Below are positions 11,722-23,489 of a stretch of DNA of 64,000 bases, one piece after another. The stretch is from Abelmoschus esculentus (lineage: Eukaryota > Streptophyta > Magnoliopsida > Malvales > Malvaceae), in the NCBI GenBank assembly GCA_035048815.1, contig JAUCBN010000017.1:12396936-12460935 (forward strand), read 5' to 3'. Every line of letters starts with the position of its first letter. The first letter of the stretch is position 1. Under the pieces are notes generated by a model. It worked only from the letters and a program-made list of their open reading frames with translations. It was not told where the DNA came from and did not search any database. A program made the translations under genes and the position numbers.

Positions 11722-12250
11722 GGTGTTCATTGTCAGATATCATATCGGATCGGATATGATTTTTTAGATATCCGGGTTTCTGGATCGATGATATAACGAT
11801 CCGCATCTTGATTCTAAAAAGAGCGGATATCCGCATATTCGAATATCGAATATTTAGATTAGATAGTCAGATATACAATTATCTGAAAAATATAATTTGA
11901 TTAAACTAATTTTTAGAATTTGAAGGTTATATTTATGAAAATTTTGAAATTTTAAATATAATAAACAACAAATTATTAAATGCAACAAGATTCACATTTA
12001 TAAAAGTTTTAATTTTTAAAAGTTTTGAATATAAGAAGCACTAAATTATTGAATATAACAAGATTAATATTAATAAAAATTTGATTTTTGGATTTTCGGA
12101 TAATCCAAAACTTACAATATTGTGATCCGTATCCAATCCAGAAAACTTAAAATCAGATCGAATATTCGGTCCAAAAATAAAAAATAGATCAAATATCCTA
12201 ATTTTTGGATCGGATCAATGAATAATCGAATCGGATTGACCAGATCAGCT
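11722..12250. mobile_element. Probable truncated hAT-type element
   Basis: It begins TAGAGGTGTTCATTG, the style of the hAT termini elsewhere in the window, and carries repeated GGATATCCG/ATCGGATC words in both arms. The expected opposite terminus (AACACCTCTA) is missing: the sequence runs directly into the solo LTR at 12256 and does not resume after it. Confidence 0.4.
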
Positions 12251-13126
12251 ATATATGTAACGACCTGAATTTCATATTCAAGTATCGAGTTAACCCGAAA
12301 TATTGGGCTCCAATATTTGGGCATCATTTAGGCCTCGGATTGAGTGTTGGACTGATATTGGACCTTAATTTTGGGTTATATTTGTCCCAAAGTAGTTATT
12401 AAAGGGCTTTTTGATAATGTTCTAGTTGAAGACAAAGAGATGGAAAGAATGGTTTAAGTTTTCTACAGAAAAATCAAAGGTGAAGTCAACTAGCTTTTTC
12501 TTTTTGTTCTTCATCCATCCACCCAAAATCATAAAGCAAGGAGTTATCTTTTAGAAATTCAAGTGAGAATTACGTTTCGTGGCTTGAGGATAAGTTATAG
12601 AGTTGTTGGTGATCAACAACAAGGTAAAAATGGTGTGTTCTAGTGGAGGTTGATTTTGGAGTGCTTGAAGAAGAAAGTACGAAAAAAGGATGTTCTGAGG
12701 GTTCCTTATTTTTTTGATGGTTTAGTTCCTAAAAATATCCGTAATAATGCTTAATTGCTGGTTTAATTTCTTTCTTCTAGAGAAAGAAGTGGTAGTCTTC
12801 AAGAAAGCTTGGAAAAGAGAGCTTTAAGGAGAGGTTTTAGGGTTTGGAAACTTGTTTGCTTGAGGTTGGTACCCCTTCAACTCTTCTTTGCATCAAACAT
12901 TTCATGAGTAGGTTGCATTGCTTGTGGTATGAATGCATGATTGTTTCGTTGGTAGCTTATAGACCTTTAATGGTGATCTTTGTAATAAGATGTTTGATGG
13001 CTTAAAACTGATAGAAACACACTTTAAACACTTCCAATAATGTGTAAGAATAAATTGTGATTGAATGGTTTAAGTTTGGATAGTATTCTAAGTAAATTTT
13101 GGGTGCATACTTGCATTTTCGTGTAG

Positions 13127-13430
13127 ACATACCGATACCGAAAGATCGTGTATTGATATACTAGAGAGGAAAATATGGCTTGGGATACAGACGTTTTGGA
13201 ACGTCAACCCTATGTTTCGATACCAAATCTTCTAGTGTCCAAACGCTCTGATACCCCATATAGGGTGTACCTAAACGGGTAGGTTTCTTCTTGGTCAATT
13301 TGAAAGGATTATCAAAGTGTATCGATACGCCAAGGAGGTGTATCGATACCAAGGTTTTTTGATACCCTCTTTGTAGGCGTATCGATACAGTGGCGTTTCG
13401 ATACCTTATATAGGTGTATCGAAACCTTGG
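13127..13430. repeat. Cluster of GTATCGATAC palindrome-like motifs
   Basis: Perfect or one-off copies of GTATCGATAC or its halves (CGATACC, TTTCGATACC) recur about ten times at irregular 20-60 base spacing within the solo LTR. Confidence 0.65.
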
Positions 13431-13739
13431 GCAATTTTGCCCAAGTTTTTAAGGGATGAGCTTATGGGTTCTATAAATTATGGTAATAGTTCCTATGGGT
13501 TAATTAAACCACAAAATGAATATTAAAATTTGGTTTTGGTGATAATGACTTTGATATGATGATGAATGTCTGAGTCTTGGTTTTTGGTTTGATCATGGTA
13601 TAATTTGGTGTGAAGATCCTATGTGGATCATATTGTGTGGTTAAGTCCTTGTGTGATGGAATACGGATATCCAAAATAATGTTACAACACAAAGAAGGCC
13701 ATCCGATTTAATATTCCGGGTGATGTATTAAAAACTATT

Positions 13740-13990
13740 CTGAATGAAGAATCTCGATGCTGTGTGAACGCGAGCCTCATTTGAAGATGTTAGATGTAAC
13801 ATTCTGAGCATGGGATTTGAAGGATCCTAATGTTGTATGGACGCGAGTCTCAATCCCCTGATGTAGGATTTCAATACTGTATGGACGCAGGCCTCATCCT
13901 TGAGTATAAGATCTCAATATTGTGTGGACGTCGGCTCTGCTCGTAGTGTAAGATTCTGATATTGTGTGGACGTGTGCCTCACTACTTGTG
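13740..13990 (+). repeat. Degenerate tandem repeat, about five units of 50-60 bp
   Basis: Each unit contains a version of TCTCAATATTGTGTGGACGC followed by GAGCCTCA. The copies are 70-85% alike by eye. They lie in the same solo LTR. Confidence 0.65.
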
Positions 13991-14485
13991 TGCTGATTTT
14001 GGTTGACATGTATATGATGTGTGTGATAGTATTCATCTCATTATGCCATGTGTTAGGCGAATTATGGTAGTACTATCATATCATGCATGATATTACATAT
14101 TTTACTTTACCTTTTTCATGATATGCATGATGTTAGTCGAGTGGCGGTGTACCCACTGAGCTTTTGTAGCTCAGCGTTTCGAAATATGTTTTCGTGCGTA
14201 GGTTAGGTGAAGTTGAAACCGGTGGACCACCATTAAAGTTAGAATTTCAACATCGACTTAGTGACAGAGTACAATTTATTGATATAGCGGGTTAGTACTT
14301 GTTGAACATTATGTATTTGTAACTCTTATTTATTTTGGGTCAAATATTTTAAAATAATTTATATTAATTTGAAACTCCGTACTTTTGGATTTATCTACTC
14401 TATTATGATTTGGAATTTTATGGACCCATTACGGATTTGAATTTGAACTTGTGTTTGGACGTCGGGTGGAGGATGTTATAATATA

Positions 14486-16060
14486 TTTTTACTATTAAAA
14501 TGAGATGATTTAAATTAATATTTATTATTTTTATAGTGTTATCAAAACAAGTTAATTTTATATAATTTTTTATTATTTATTTTGAAAAAACATATTAATC
14601 GTATTTTAGATGATTTTTTTTAGTTTCCTGCCTATCGATTGTATTGTTTCAATTTAATGTGTCTCGTGAAAAATATTTTTCTTAATCGGGCAAAACCAAA
14701 ACAACGAAAGGATAATTAATCGATGTGGGATTCTCTTCGATCATTAATCAATTTGTTTGAAAAGTTATATTAAACACTTTCAAAAATCAATAATTAGTTA
14801 ATATAAGATAAAAAAATATATCATATGAGTTTAGTTTATCGTATTATTTATAATCTCGTATAATAAAAACTCTTTAAGATAAATCTTTATTTTTTTATAA
14901 AAAATTATATTATAGGTTTGACTTATCACATCAGTTATGATCTCAAGAAGAGATGAAACTATATAGGGGTGGGGAGGGGTTAGAAATCGTCTACCTCTTT
15001 TCCATGCCTCCGTTTTAAATTAAAGGTTTATAGTTTAGGGTTTAAGATTCAAGGTTAGGGGTCGGGTTGAAGGTTTAAGATATAGAAAATAAGGATTAAA
15101 ATTTAAAAAATAATTTTCTAAAAATTTTCAATAGAAGGAATAGAAAAAAGCATGATAAAAAGACAATAAATTTTTATTTCTGGGGAGGGGCAATCGTCCC
15201 CTACCCTTAAGATTTTATTTTTTAATTTAATTTTTTTAAAAAAAATAGTTTAATTATGAATTTGTTCCTCTTACAAATATTTATGTTTTGCCCATCATTT
15301 AAAATCTTGGTTCAGTCCTAGTCTCAAACAATGAAAACCACTTCCTTCACTAACTTTTATACATGTTATTTAAAAAATATATTTTGAAATTTATTATCTT
15401 ATTTTTTACGTATAATTAAAGAGTTAATAGTTATTTAAAAGTTACATTGAAATGAATGATATTATTAACTAGATCATAAATAATAGAATGAGCTGACTCA
15501 TTTAATAATTTATGATAGAGAAATTAATCATGGATCATTCATGTCATGTCATCCATGAGACCAATCAATCAAATGCATCCATTTAATTAAATTTTCATCA
15601 GTTTTTTTTTATTAAGTGGATATTCACTAATATTTGATGCACATTAAATTTAAAAATTATTTTTAGTAAGTAAATCTAGTTTTTATCGAATTAAGATTCA
15701 CTTGATAAAAAAAATAAAATAACTAATTAAATAGATATATTTGATAAATTAATCTCATAAATAACGTAACGTTAATGGGTCATTATATAATTTCTCCTTC
15801 GATGGCATACTCTTGGTTTTTTTAGTTCATGTGAGCCGGGCCTGTTTTTGTCTGGTCTGGACCATACGCTGTCATCACATGGCGTGTTCCAGTTGGCTGC
15901 CACATTCACCTTAGCCCCATAGCAACAGTCACCCATAACGCAGCACCACACAGTGCTATGCGGTAAATAAACGTCAATTGGAGGGAAGGAACTACCGTAC
16001 AAAATTTCAGTTGCGGACCAGATGAGAACAGAAAACTAGAAAAAATTTATCTTATGTTCT
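14486..16060. other. Upstream region of the NFD4-like gene, no gene recognised
   Basis: AT-rich up to about 15830, then a more GC-balanced 200 bases (15835-16020) that may hold promoter elements of the gene starting at 16166. A minus-strand open frame at 15772-16002 shows no protein features and is taken as chance. Confidence 0.45.
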
Positions 16061-16070
16061 TTGAAAACCT

Positions 16071-16079
16071 TATATATAT
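16071..16079 (+). promoter_or_regulatory. Candidate TATA box of the NFD4-like gene
   Basis: TATATATAT lies 87-95 bases before the start codon at 16166. That spacing would leave a 5' UTR of roughly 60 bases. The background is AT-rich, so the call is tentative. Confidence 0.4.
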
Positions 16080-16165
16080 TATAATAAGTGGTCGCTCGCT
16101 TAATCACTTGGGTCCATCGCAAACAACAAATTCTCATTCCAAGCCAAAGATCTTCTTCCTTAATC

Positions 16166-19100
16166 ATGGCCGGACAGTCCAGGAAATGGATGATTCTGGT
16201 GGCAGTTATTTGGATTCAAGCATTCACAGGGACGAATTTCGATTTCTCTGCCTATTCCTCGGAGATGAAGAAAGTATTGGGCATATCGCAGGTGCAGTTG
16301 AATTATTTGGCGGTGGCATCGGATATGGGCAAGGTGTTCGGCTGGTCTTCTGGTCTGGCTCTCATGTATCTCCCCTTATGGACGGTGCTCTTCATGGCTG
16401 CTTTCATGGGACTGGTTGGTTATGGAATCCAATGGCTCGTCATTTCTAACGTCATCTCGTTGCCGTATATACTGGTACGCCTCTTATTCTTTCTATTTCC
16501 CAGATCATTATGCTCCAAACGAATTTAACTCAATTATACTAATATATTTTCGCCCTCGCCTGCTATTGAAATTCGATTCCTAGGCTCGGTTTCTGATTCA
16601 TGGGGTTTGTTTTGCAGAATCTAATTTGTTTTACGTGCTTTCTAGATTCTCCTTTTTTCAGAAATAAGTTAGCTAATTGGTAAACAAAGTAATGATGGCA
16701 TTACTATTGTATTTCACCTTTTACTTTTGGTTTCATTATGATGGCAATGGTTCCTTTGTTCCTCAATTGTTTTGGTGCAAGGGAAAATGTTTTCCTTGAA
16801 AGGTTCTAAACAGGGATTTAATTTGCAGTTGAAAGGTCGGCCACGGTTGTGGACATAACGGATGTTATTAAGACCATCAAAGATTGCTATTTTTGAAATA
16901 GTAATTTTGGATGGTGTAGCTATTGTTATGTAGCAACCTCCATCGCAGTAATGGAGGTGGCAGCCTTAGACTAGGACTTTGATCAAGATAATAGGTGTGG
17001 TATTTATTGGCCATTATTAAGAGGCAATAAAAACAATACATTGTTAGTCCTCTCTCTACCCATAGCTCTTCTTAATTGATAGAACCGCAAGGGGACATGG
17101 TCTTTGCCTTCCATTCCATTGAATAAATACACTTTTCATTAGCAAGCTGCAATACATTACCCTCTGTTCGTTCCCTATCACTTTCACATTGAAAGTATTT
17201 TTGAAAAGTTTCCATGCCCCATTCAAGAATTAAATGTTTGCTATGTATCCCTGTTGTTATATTCTAGTTTGATTTGTTTTAACTTGTCCCTATCCTGATA
17301 AGAATGAGGCATGTATCATTAACTTTTTTCTTTTCATTTTTGTCATTTTCATGGGGCCATAGAAATCGAATCCTTGTGGTTGTCATTTAATAGGACTTGT
17401 TTATTATATAAAATTTCTGTTGGAAGAAACTTCTGGCTGTCTACATGTAATAATTTTCTTCTGCCAACTGAAACAATTAATCTAGACTTTCCACTCTCTG
17501 GCCAAGATAATAATAAAAAACTAAACTGTCCCCTGTTGTTAATAAACATTGTGAAAAATATTAGCTTCAAATAATTTAAGCCAGCCTGGTTCTGTTTTCT
17601 GTCCGTCTCTGCCGAGGAAGTGCAGGTTGGGCTTGAGCAATTGTTTGAACTTTTAATACTCCAACACATGGTGCATGTGTCCGAAATGTTGAACCATTAC
17701 TCAACGGTTCAGACCATTTTGCATAGGGTATTCATCTAGGAAGCTTGTGGATCTGAATCTACAATTCATATCTGCATAGTAATGTGAATTCAGATAGTGG
17801 ATGTCCGAGAATGTTTATCCGTATTAACTCTGAATCACATAATGTCAACAAGATCGAAAGCCCCATGTACCCTACCTCTTTCTCTTTCATGCTTGATTTG
17901 GTTCAAGCACCAACTGGTTGTAACTAGTAACTTCATTAATCTTAAATCTCATATTTATAGCAGATTGGAAATATTATTTGGAGATGCATGTAAAAAGTTA
18001 TAGATTCATATGATTGGTTGTAGTCCACTGGATATATATGAACATCAACTTACAAAGAGAAGAATTAAAGCTATTTTTATGAACAAAGTAAAAATAAAAT
18101 GAAGTTGTTCACCTATGGAACCAAAGGAAAGGACATTGCACTCTCTTGGCAATTGGCAAAGACGGGATTTTTCATATACTGGAAATTAAGAGCAAATTTA
18201 CATAGAAAGAAATCAACTTTGTAATATTTCATAAAAGCTTGATGTCAATTATATCTATTATCTAACCTTAAGCTAATAGCTGTGTGCGTACAAGTATTGT
18301 ATGAATTATTGACTTGGATCATTTTGTTTTTTGTATGTGGCAGGTTTTCTTTCTGTGTTTGTTAGCAGGATGTAGCATATGCTGGTTCAACACAGTTTGT
18401 TTTGTTCTTTGCATAAAAAACTTCCCGGCTAACCGAGCACTTGCATTAGCCCTCACAGTAAGCTACAATGGTGTAAGTGCAGCCTTGTACGCCCTTGTTG
18501 GTGGTGCATTTAATGGATCGTCCAGTTCGCTATATCTACTTCTGAATTCCCTTGTTCCCCTTATCATTTCGATTGCAGCACTCGTCCCTATTCTTCGCCA
18601 ACCCTCGGTGGATCCTCTCTCTCCTGAGGAAGTCCGCAGCGACTCCATTACATTTCTACTACTGAACATGCTGGCCGTTTTAACTGGTGTTTATCTCCTA
18701 ATTTTCGGTTCAAACACATCAGCTACAAGTACAACCCGTCTCCTCCTTGGGGGAGCTATTTTTCTTCTGATTTTTCCATTATGTGTTCCTGGTGTTGTCT
18801 ACGCTCGACGTTGGTTCCATCACACTGTTCACTCTAGCTTCCAACTTAGTGGATCGAGCTTCCTTCTTGTGGAAGATGATGATCTTGAGCTTCATAAACG
18901 GCTGCTAAGCTGTGAGGGTAGTTTAAGTAATCTGAATGTTTCATTGAATGACGACGAGGCATACGAATACATATTGAGCAGCCAAAAACCATGCAATGAA
19001 GAAGACGACACAAGATGTTGTGAGAAAATGATGGGAAAAGATCAACTTGTAATGCTAGGTGAAGAGCACCCACCTCAAGTACTTGTTGGGAGATTGGATT

Positions 19101-20005
19101 TTTGGCTCTACTACATAGCATACTTCTGCGGGGGAACAATTGGGCTTGTGTACAGCAACAATCTAGGCCAAATTGCACAATCATTAGGACACTCTTCCAC
19201 TACTACCTTACTTCTCACTCTTTATTCATCATTCTCCTTCTTTGGCCGCTTGCTTTCAGCTGCACCCGACTACGTTCGTGCGTAAGTGCTAGTAGTAATA
19301 GATTTTATATTACATTCTCGTGAGACAGAATTTGAGTTGAGCACGTTTGATCTCGATCATTTGCTTGCAAATGTTCAATGTGCTCAACCCAAATTCTATG
19401 GTAAAACCTGCAACCCGAAGTGCATTATATATATATGATGTCTATTTGATCTGATTACTGCCTACCTAGCTAAACACATCTATCTGTGCAGGAAATTGTA
19501 CTTTGCAAGAACCGGGTGGCTAACCATTGCTTTATTACCAACTCCAGTTGCATTCTTCTTGCTGGCTGCATTCAGCGATTCAACATCGGCATTGCGTATC
19601 GGAACATCACTAATCGGTATGAGTTCTGGATTCATATTTGCTGCTGCGGTTTCTATTACATCCGAGCTGTTTGGACCGAATAGTGTAGGTTTGAATCACA
19701 ACATTTTGATAACCAATATCCCGATAGGTTCACTAGTTTACGGTATGCTTGCTGCCATCATATATGATGGTAATGCCGGTGTCGGCCTGAACCTCATGTT
19801 TTCGGATTCCGTTGTCTGCATAGGTAGGGACTGCTATTTCTTAACGTTTGTGTTGTGGGGTTGCTTATCTCTGGTTGGTTTAGTTTCTAGTCTGCTGTTA
19901 TTCCTGAGAACCAAGCATGCTTACGATGCTTTCGAACGGAATCGCGGATTGGTCGAGCCAGAAAAAGACTTGTTATCAGGTAGCGTAATAGAGCAGCTGA
20001 ACTAG
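16166..20005 (+). CDS. NFD4-like (nodulin-like) major facilitator superfamily membrane protein, 3 exons, 586 aa
   Basis: Exons are 16166-16474, 18344-19281 and 19492-20005; both introns are GT-AG and the joins keep frame (309+938+514 = 587 codons with stop). The protein begins MAGQSRKW and has about twelve hydrophobic segments. The N-terminal half is the nodulin-like domain: the stretch W-I-Q-A-F-T-G-T-N-F-D-F-S, then after intron 1 L-A-G-C-S-I-C-W-F-N-T-V, and N-F-P-A-N-R-A-L-A-L near residue 130. A hydrophilic acidic loop at about residues 260-350 separates it from the second transmembrane half. This is the layout of Arabidopsis NUCLEAR FUSION DEFECTIVE 4 and relatives, a plant MFS family whose substrates are mostly unknown. 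The start is chosen because transmembrane segment 1 begins shortly after it and family proteins start with the same basic stretch. Length fits the family (about 550-600 aa). Which paralogue it is cannot be told here. Confidence 0.92.
16830..16965. repeat. Small fold-back (MITE-like) sequence in intron 1 of the NFD4-like gene
   Basis: The core ACCATCAAAGATTGCTATTT is followed after three bases by an imperfect reverse complement ending GATGGT. Weaker inverted similarity (ACATAAC; GGCCACGG against GGTGGCAGCC) extends outward. This is a plausible miniature inverted-repeat element. No target duplication was identified. Confidence 0.4.
19327..19397 (+). other. Hairpin in intron 2 of the NFD4-like gene
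   Basis: AGAATTTGAGTTGAGCAC (19327-19344) pairs with GTGCTCAACCCAAATTCT (19380-19397). It is an 18-bp stem with one mispair, extended by weaker pairing toward a loop of about 20 bases. The size is compatible with a small RNA precursor or with a tiny inverted-repeat element. Confidence 0.6.
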
Positions 20006-20467
20006 ATAGATAACAACGACAATAGAAACATGAGTTTGGTTCCATGTACAATGTGATATATGAATTCTAATTTTGTATGATTGTATATGGAATTTTGATT
20101 CGATTCAATTTGTATACAAACCATTAAAAACATTCTCATAATGTTTGCATAACGGAGAGAGTGTAATAACAAAATAATTTCATTATTGAAAAAAATAATA
20201 AATATGTAAAAAAAATTAAAATAAACTGCAATTAATCTATAGCCAAACTATTAATAATAATTATTAATAGTTAACAGAAAATAATTAACTATTTGTTAAT
20301 AAATATATTATAATTTAATAATTATTATAATAATAAATTAGTTGTTTCAATTGAATGATACGATGAATCTGCCATAGGAGAATCTTAAAATTGTTCTTAC
20401 TCTAGAAAACTCCTAATTCAATCATTTGTTTGCCTCAGTCATGGTTAGGGAAATAATACTCAGCACA
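20006..20467 (+). other. 3' flank of the NFD4-like gene
   Basis: This holds the presumed 3' UTR, followed by AT-rich DNA up to the next element. No clear AATAAA is found close to the stop codon. AATAAATTAG near 20333 is too far away to be persuasive. Confidence 0.4.
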
Positions 20468-22854
20468 CAATTGAGTAGGGATGTAAAAACTTGATTCGAC
20501 TTGAAACCCGATTGAAATCTATTCGAGTTAGTATATGGTTTGACTTTGAATGTAATGATTCGAATATGATTTGTATCTGACTATTGTTGGCTTGAAACCG
20601 AGTTAGACCTGTTATTGTAGTAATTGAACTCGAACTGTATCTGACTGAGAATGACCTAAAACCAATTTTAACATGTTATTGTGGACCTGAAACCCGACTT
20701 GCATCTGACTGAAACGAACCCGAACCCGAGTCTGACCTGACAAATAACCGATATTACCTGACTGAATCGATCCTAGACCTGATTTTACTCGACATATCAA
20801 TCTAACCTGTTTTGAACCCGACTTATTTTAAACCCGACCTGTTATTGACCTAAACTAATATTGACAAGACTTAATATTTACATGATATATAATTAAGTAT
20901 ATCTATAATTTGATGAATTTAAAATATTGATGAATATAATAAAATTAAAAAAATAGAATTAGACGTGAAAAATAATTTAGTATTACATATTTAATTAAAT
21001 TAATTTATTTAGTATTTATTTAATAATATATTTAATTTTAATTATAATTTTAAATTAATAGTTCATTAAAAATATAATTTTAAATTAATATTTTATTAAA
21101 ATTTATAATTTTAATAAAATATATAATAAAGTTAAATTAACTTATTAAACTTAGGATTAGTTAAGCTAAATTAAAATATAAAAATATAAATTAAAAATAT
21201 AATTAAAAGAATTTTAAAATTAAATATAAATTTTTATTAAATTAATTTAAATTATTACTCAATTAAATTAAACTAAAATAATTGATAAAATAAGATAATT
21301 AATTAAAAAAATAGTGAAAAGACAAAATTTTAGAGAGAAATAAGCACTCATTTTTAAGTTTGAGGTTAATTTACTTTTAGTGTAAAAATTTTGGAGGAAT
21401 ATAAGTTATCCAAAATTTTGGAGGAAATTAAAAATAAGTTTTGATTATTATATAAAAAAGAGAGAAATTTTTTTTGGAGAGAATTAATATACATATAGTA
21501 AATTTTGGAGGATTGTTATTATTATTAGAACATATAATCAAATAGTAATAAATTAGTTCACATATTTTTATATAGGTCGCGTCTAAAAAATCGAATCTCG
21601 CACCGTTTTAGACCTTATTTTACAATTATTTCAATTTGGTTATGATCATTCAAAAATTAAATTTTAAATTTTATTCGATTTAGTCCTCCTTTAATTAAAA
21701 TCAAATTATATATTTTAAAATTTTTTAATTTGATCATAGGGAATTAGTTTAGTGATCGAAGAATTGGTCTTAGAAAACTAGTTTAGTGATTTGGGCTTAG
21801 GGAATTAATGTTGAGCTTAAAGAATTAATAATATACTTACATTAAACAAATACATATATATACATTGATTCATAAACAAATTAAATACATATATTAATAT
21901 ACATTTTTAGTATATATATATTATATATTAAAGTATATTATATACATAGTATATATTAATATATTATATAGTATATAAGTATACATATATTTATATACTA
22001 TATATATACACATATTATATATTTATATATATAATATTATGCATTTCATATTTCCATATATAATATATATTTCATGTTTTCGTATATAGTATAAATTTTA
22101 TAATTTTATTTTTGAAATATATTAAACTATATTATATATGTATAAATTATAATATGTTTAAATACATTTAAATTAAATTTTACACATAATTTAATTATTA
22201 TTAATTTATAATTTTTATAATTTAGTCCTTATAACTTTATTTTTATTTTAAATTAATTATTATTTATTTTCTAATTTAGTTTAGTGTTTTTAATAAGATG
22301 ATATTTTATTTTATTAATGTTTATCTTTTTAATTTAAAACTTTATTATTTCTAGTTCAATGTTTGTTCTTTATTATTTTTTATTTTTTTACAATTTAGCT
22401 CAATTTTTAAGATATGAATCATTTGATGATATTTTTGTTTAGTTTAGTACGTAATATTTATTTTTAATGGGATTCATGCTAGTTAAAGACATTACATATT
22501 AAATAATTATTTCGAAATTAATAATAAACCATTTAACCCAATGTCTATCGATTATTTACTTAATTACTTATTTATACCAAACTCAAACTTAATATAATTA
22601 TAAATTTAAAAACCCGAATTAATTCGACCTGGAATGAACCCGACATAAAATGCAACCAACCTGAAATAAACCTGTCAATTATTTGATTTGGACCCGACCT
22701 GAAATGGACCCGACTTGAAATAGACCCGCATCCGACCCGCATCGAATCAAAACATCAAATCAACCTAAAATAATATGTATATGATTTTACCCAAACTGAC
22801 AGTGCTTAACCTGAAACTCATCCGAGTAACTATTTTTACATCCCTATAACTAAG
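20468..22854. mobile_element. Second copy of the hAT-type family at 6077, with decayed target duplication
   Basis: The element spans 20476-22846. The termini TAGGGATGTAAAAAC and TATTTTTACATCCCTA match the first copy. The left arm repeats its unit order closely, for example GACCTGTTATTGACCTAAACTAATATT. The flanks CAATTGAG and TAACTAAG agree at 5 of 8 positions with only transitions between them, consistent with an old 8-bp duplication. The core is AT-rich and differs more from copy 1 than the arms do. No transposase. Confidence 0.78.
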
Positions 22855-23489
22855 TCCAATCAAAGTCAAACCAAACTATAGTTTTTATGTTTTCTGTAAT
22901 ATATTATTGATAATGTATTTTATTTAAGGTAAATTGTTTAAATAGTCCTTCGATTATATATTTTTTCTCTCTTAATTATCAAAGATTATAAATTAATCAT
23001 TTAACAAAAAACATAATAAATTTATTTAATGTTATTAAATATTTAATAATAATAATAACAACATATTTAGCCTACAACTTTTATAATTCTTTAACTTGAT
23101 TCTAATTCTAAAATATTTAAATAATTTATTATTTTTTTCATTTCTTTTCTCATTGTATTCTTCCTCCCACCACTCCAGTCAATTCTGTAGTTTGATTGAA
23201 TGATGTGTAAAAAGCCGATACTCTCTAAAAATATATGTGTTTTAATTTTTTTAAAATTCCGTCAAAAAATTTAAAATAATGATTTTAAAATAGAATACCG
23301 TAAAAATATATATTTATCATTTGGTTTTTAAAATTAGTATGTTTTTAATTATTATTATTTGATTTTAAATATAGAATTAAATAATTTTATACTAAATTAC
23401 GTCAATCCTATTGTCATATCGATAAAAATAACTCGTAATTAATTTATTGGAAGATAGTAATATATTAAAAAATAAGATGAGTCTATCAT
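22855..23489. other. AT-rich intergenic DNA, nothing recognised
   Basis: No open frame or repeat boundary of note was seen. Confidence 0.45.

Larger units (their letters stand above)
12251..14485 (+). mobile_element. Solo LTR of a gypsy-type element (2225 bp) with 5-bp target duplication
   Basis: The unit 12256-14480 starts TGTAACGACC and ends GATGTTATA (canonical TG...CA decayed to TA), and is flanked by ATATA on both sides (12251-12255, 14481-14485). It has no coding capacity, no second LTR and no primer site beyond its end. Near its 3' part the CCCACTGAGCTTTTGTAGCTC region is the style seen in long LTRs of Del/Tekay-type gypsy elements. The low complexity of the target duplication makes the boundary good rather than certain. 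Orientation follows TG...CA polarity and the layout of related LTRs. Confidence 0.7.

Noticed and set aside
15772..16002. Minus-strand 76-codon open frame upstream of the NFD4-like gene
   Set aside because: No domain or signal feature. It overlaps the likely promoter of a gene on the other strand.
18846..19184. Minus-strand 112-codon open frame
   Set aside because: It is the antisense shadow of exon 2 of the NFD4-like gene.
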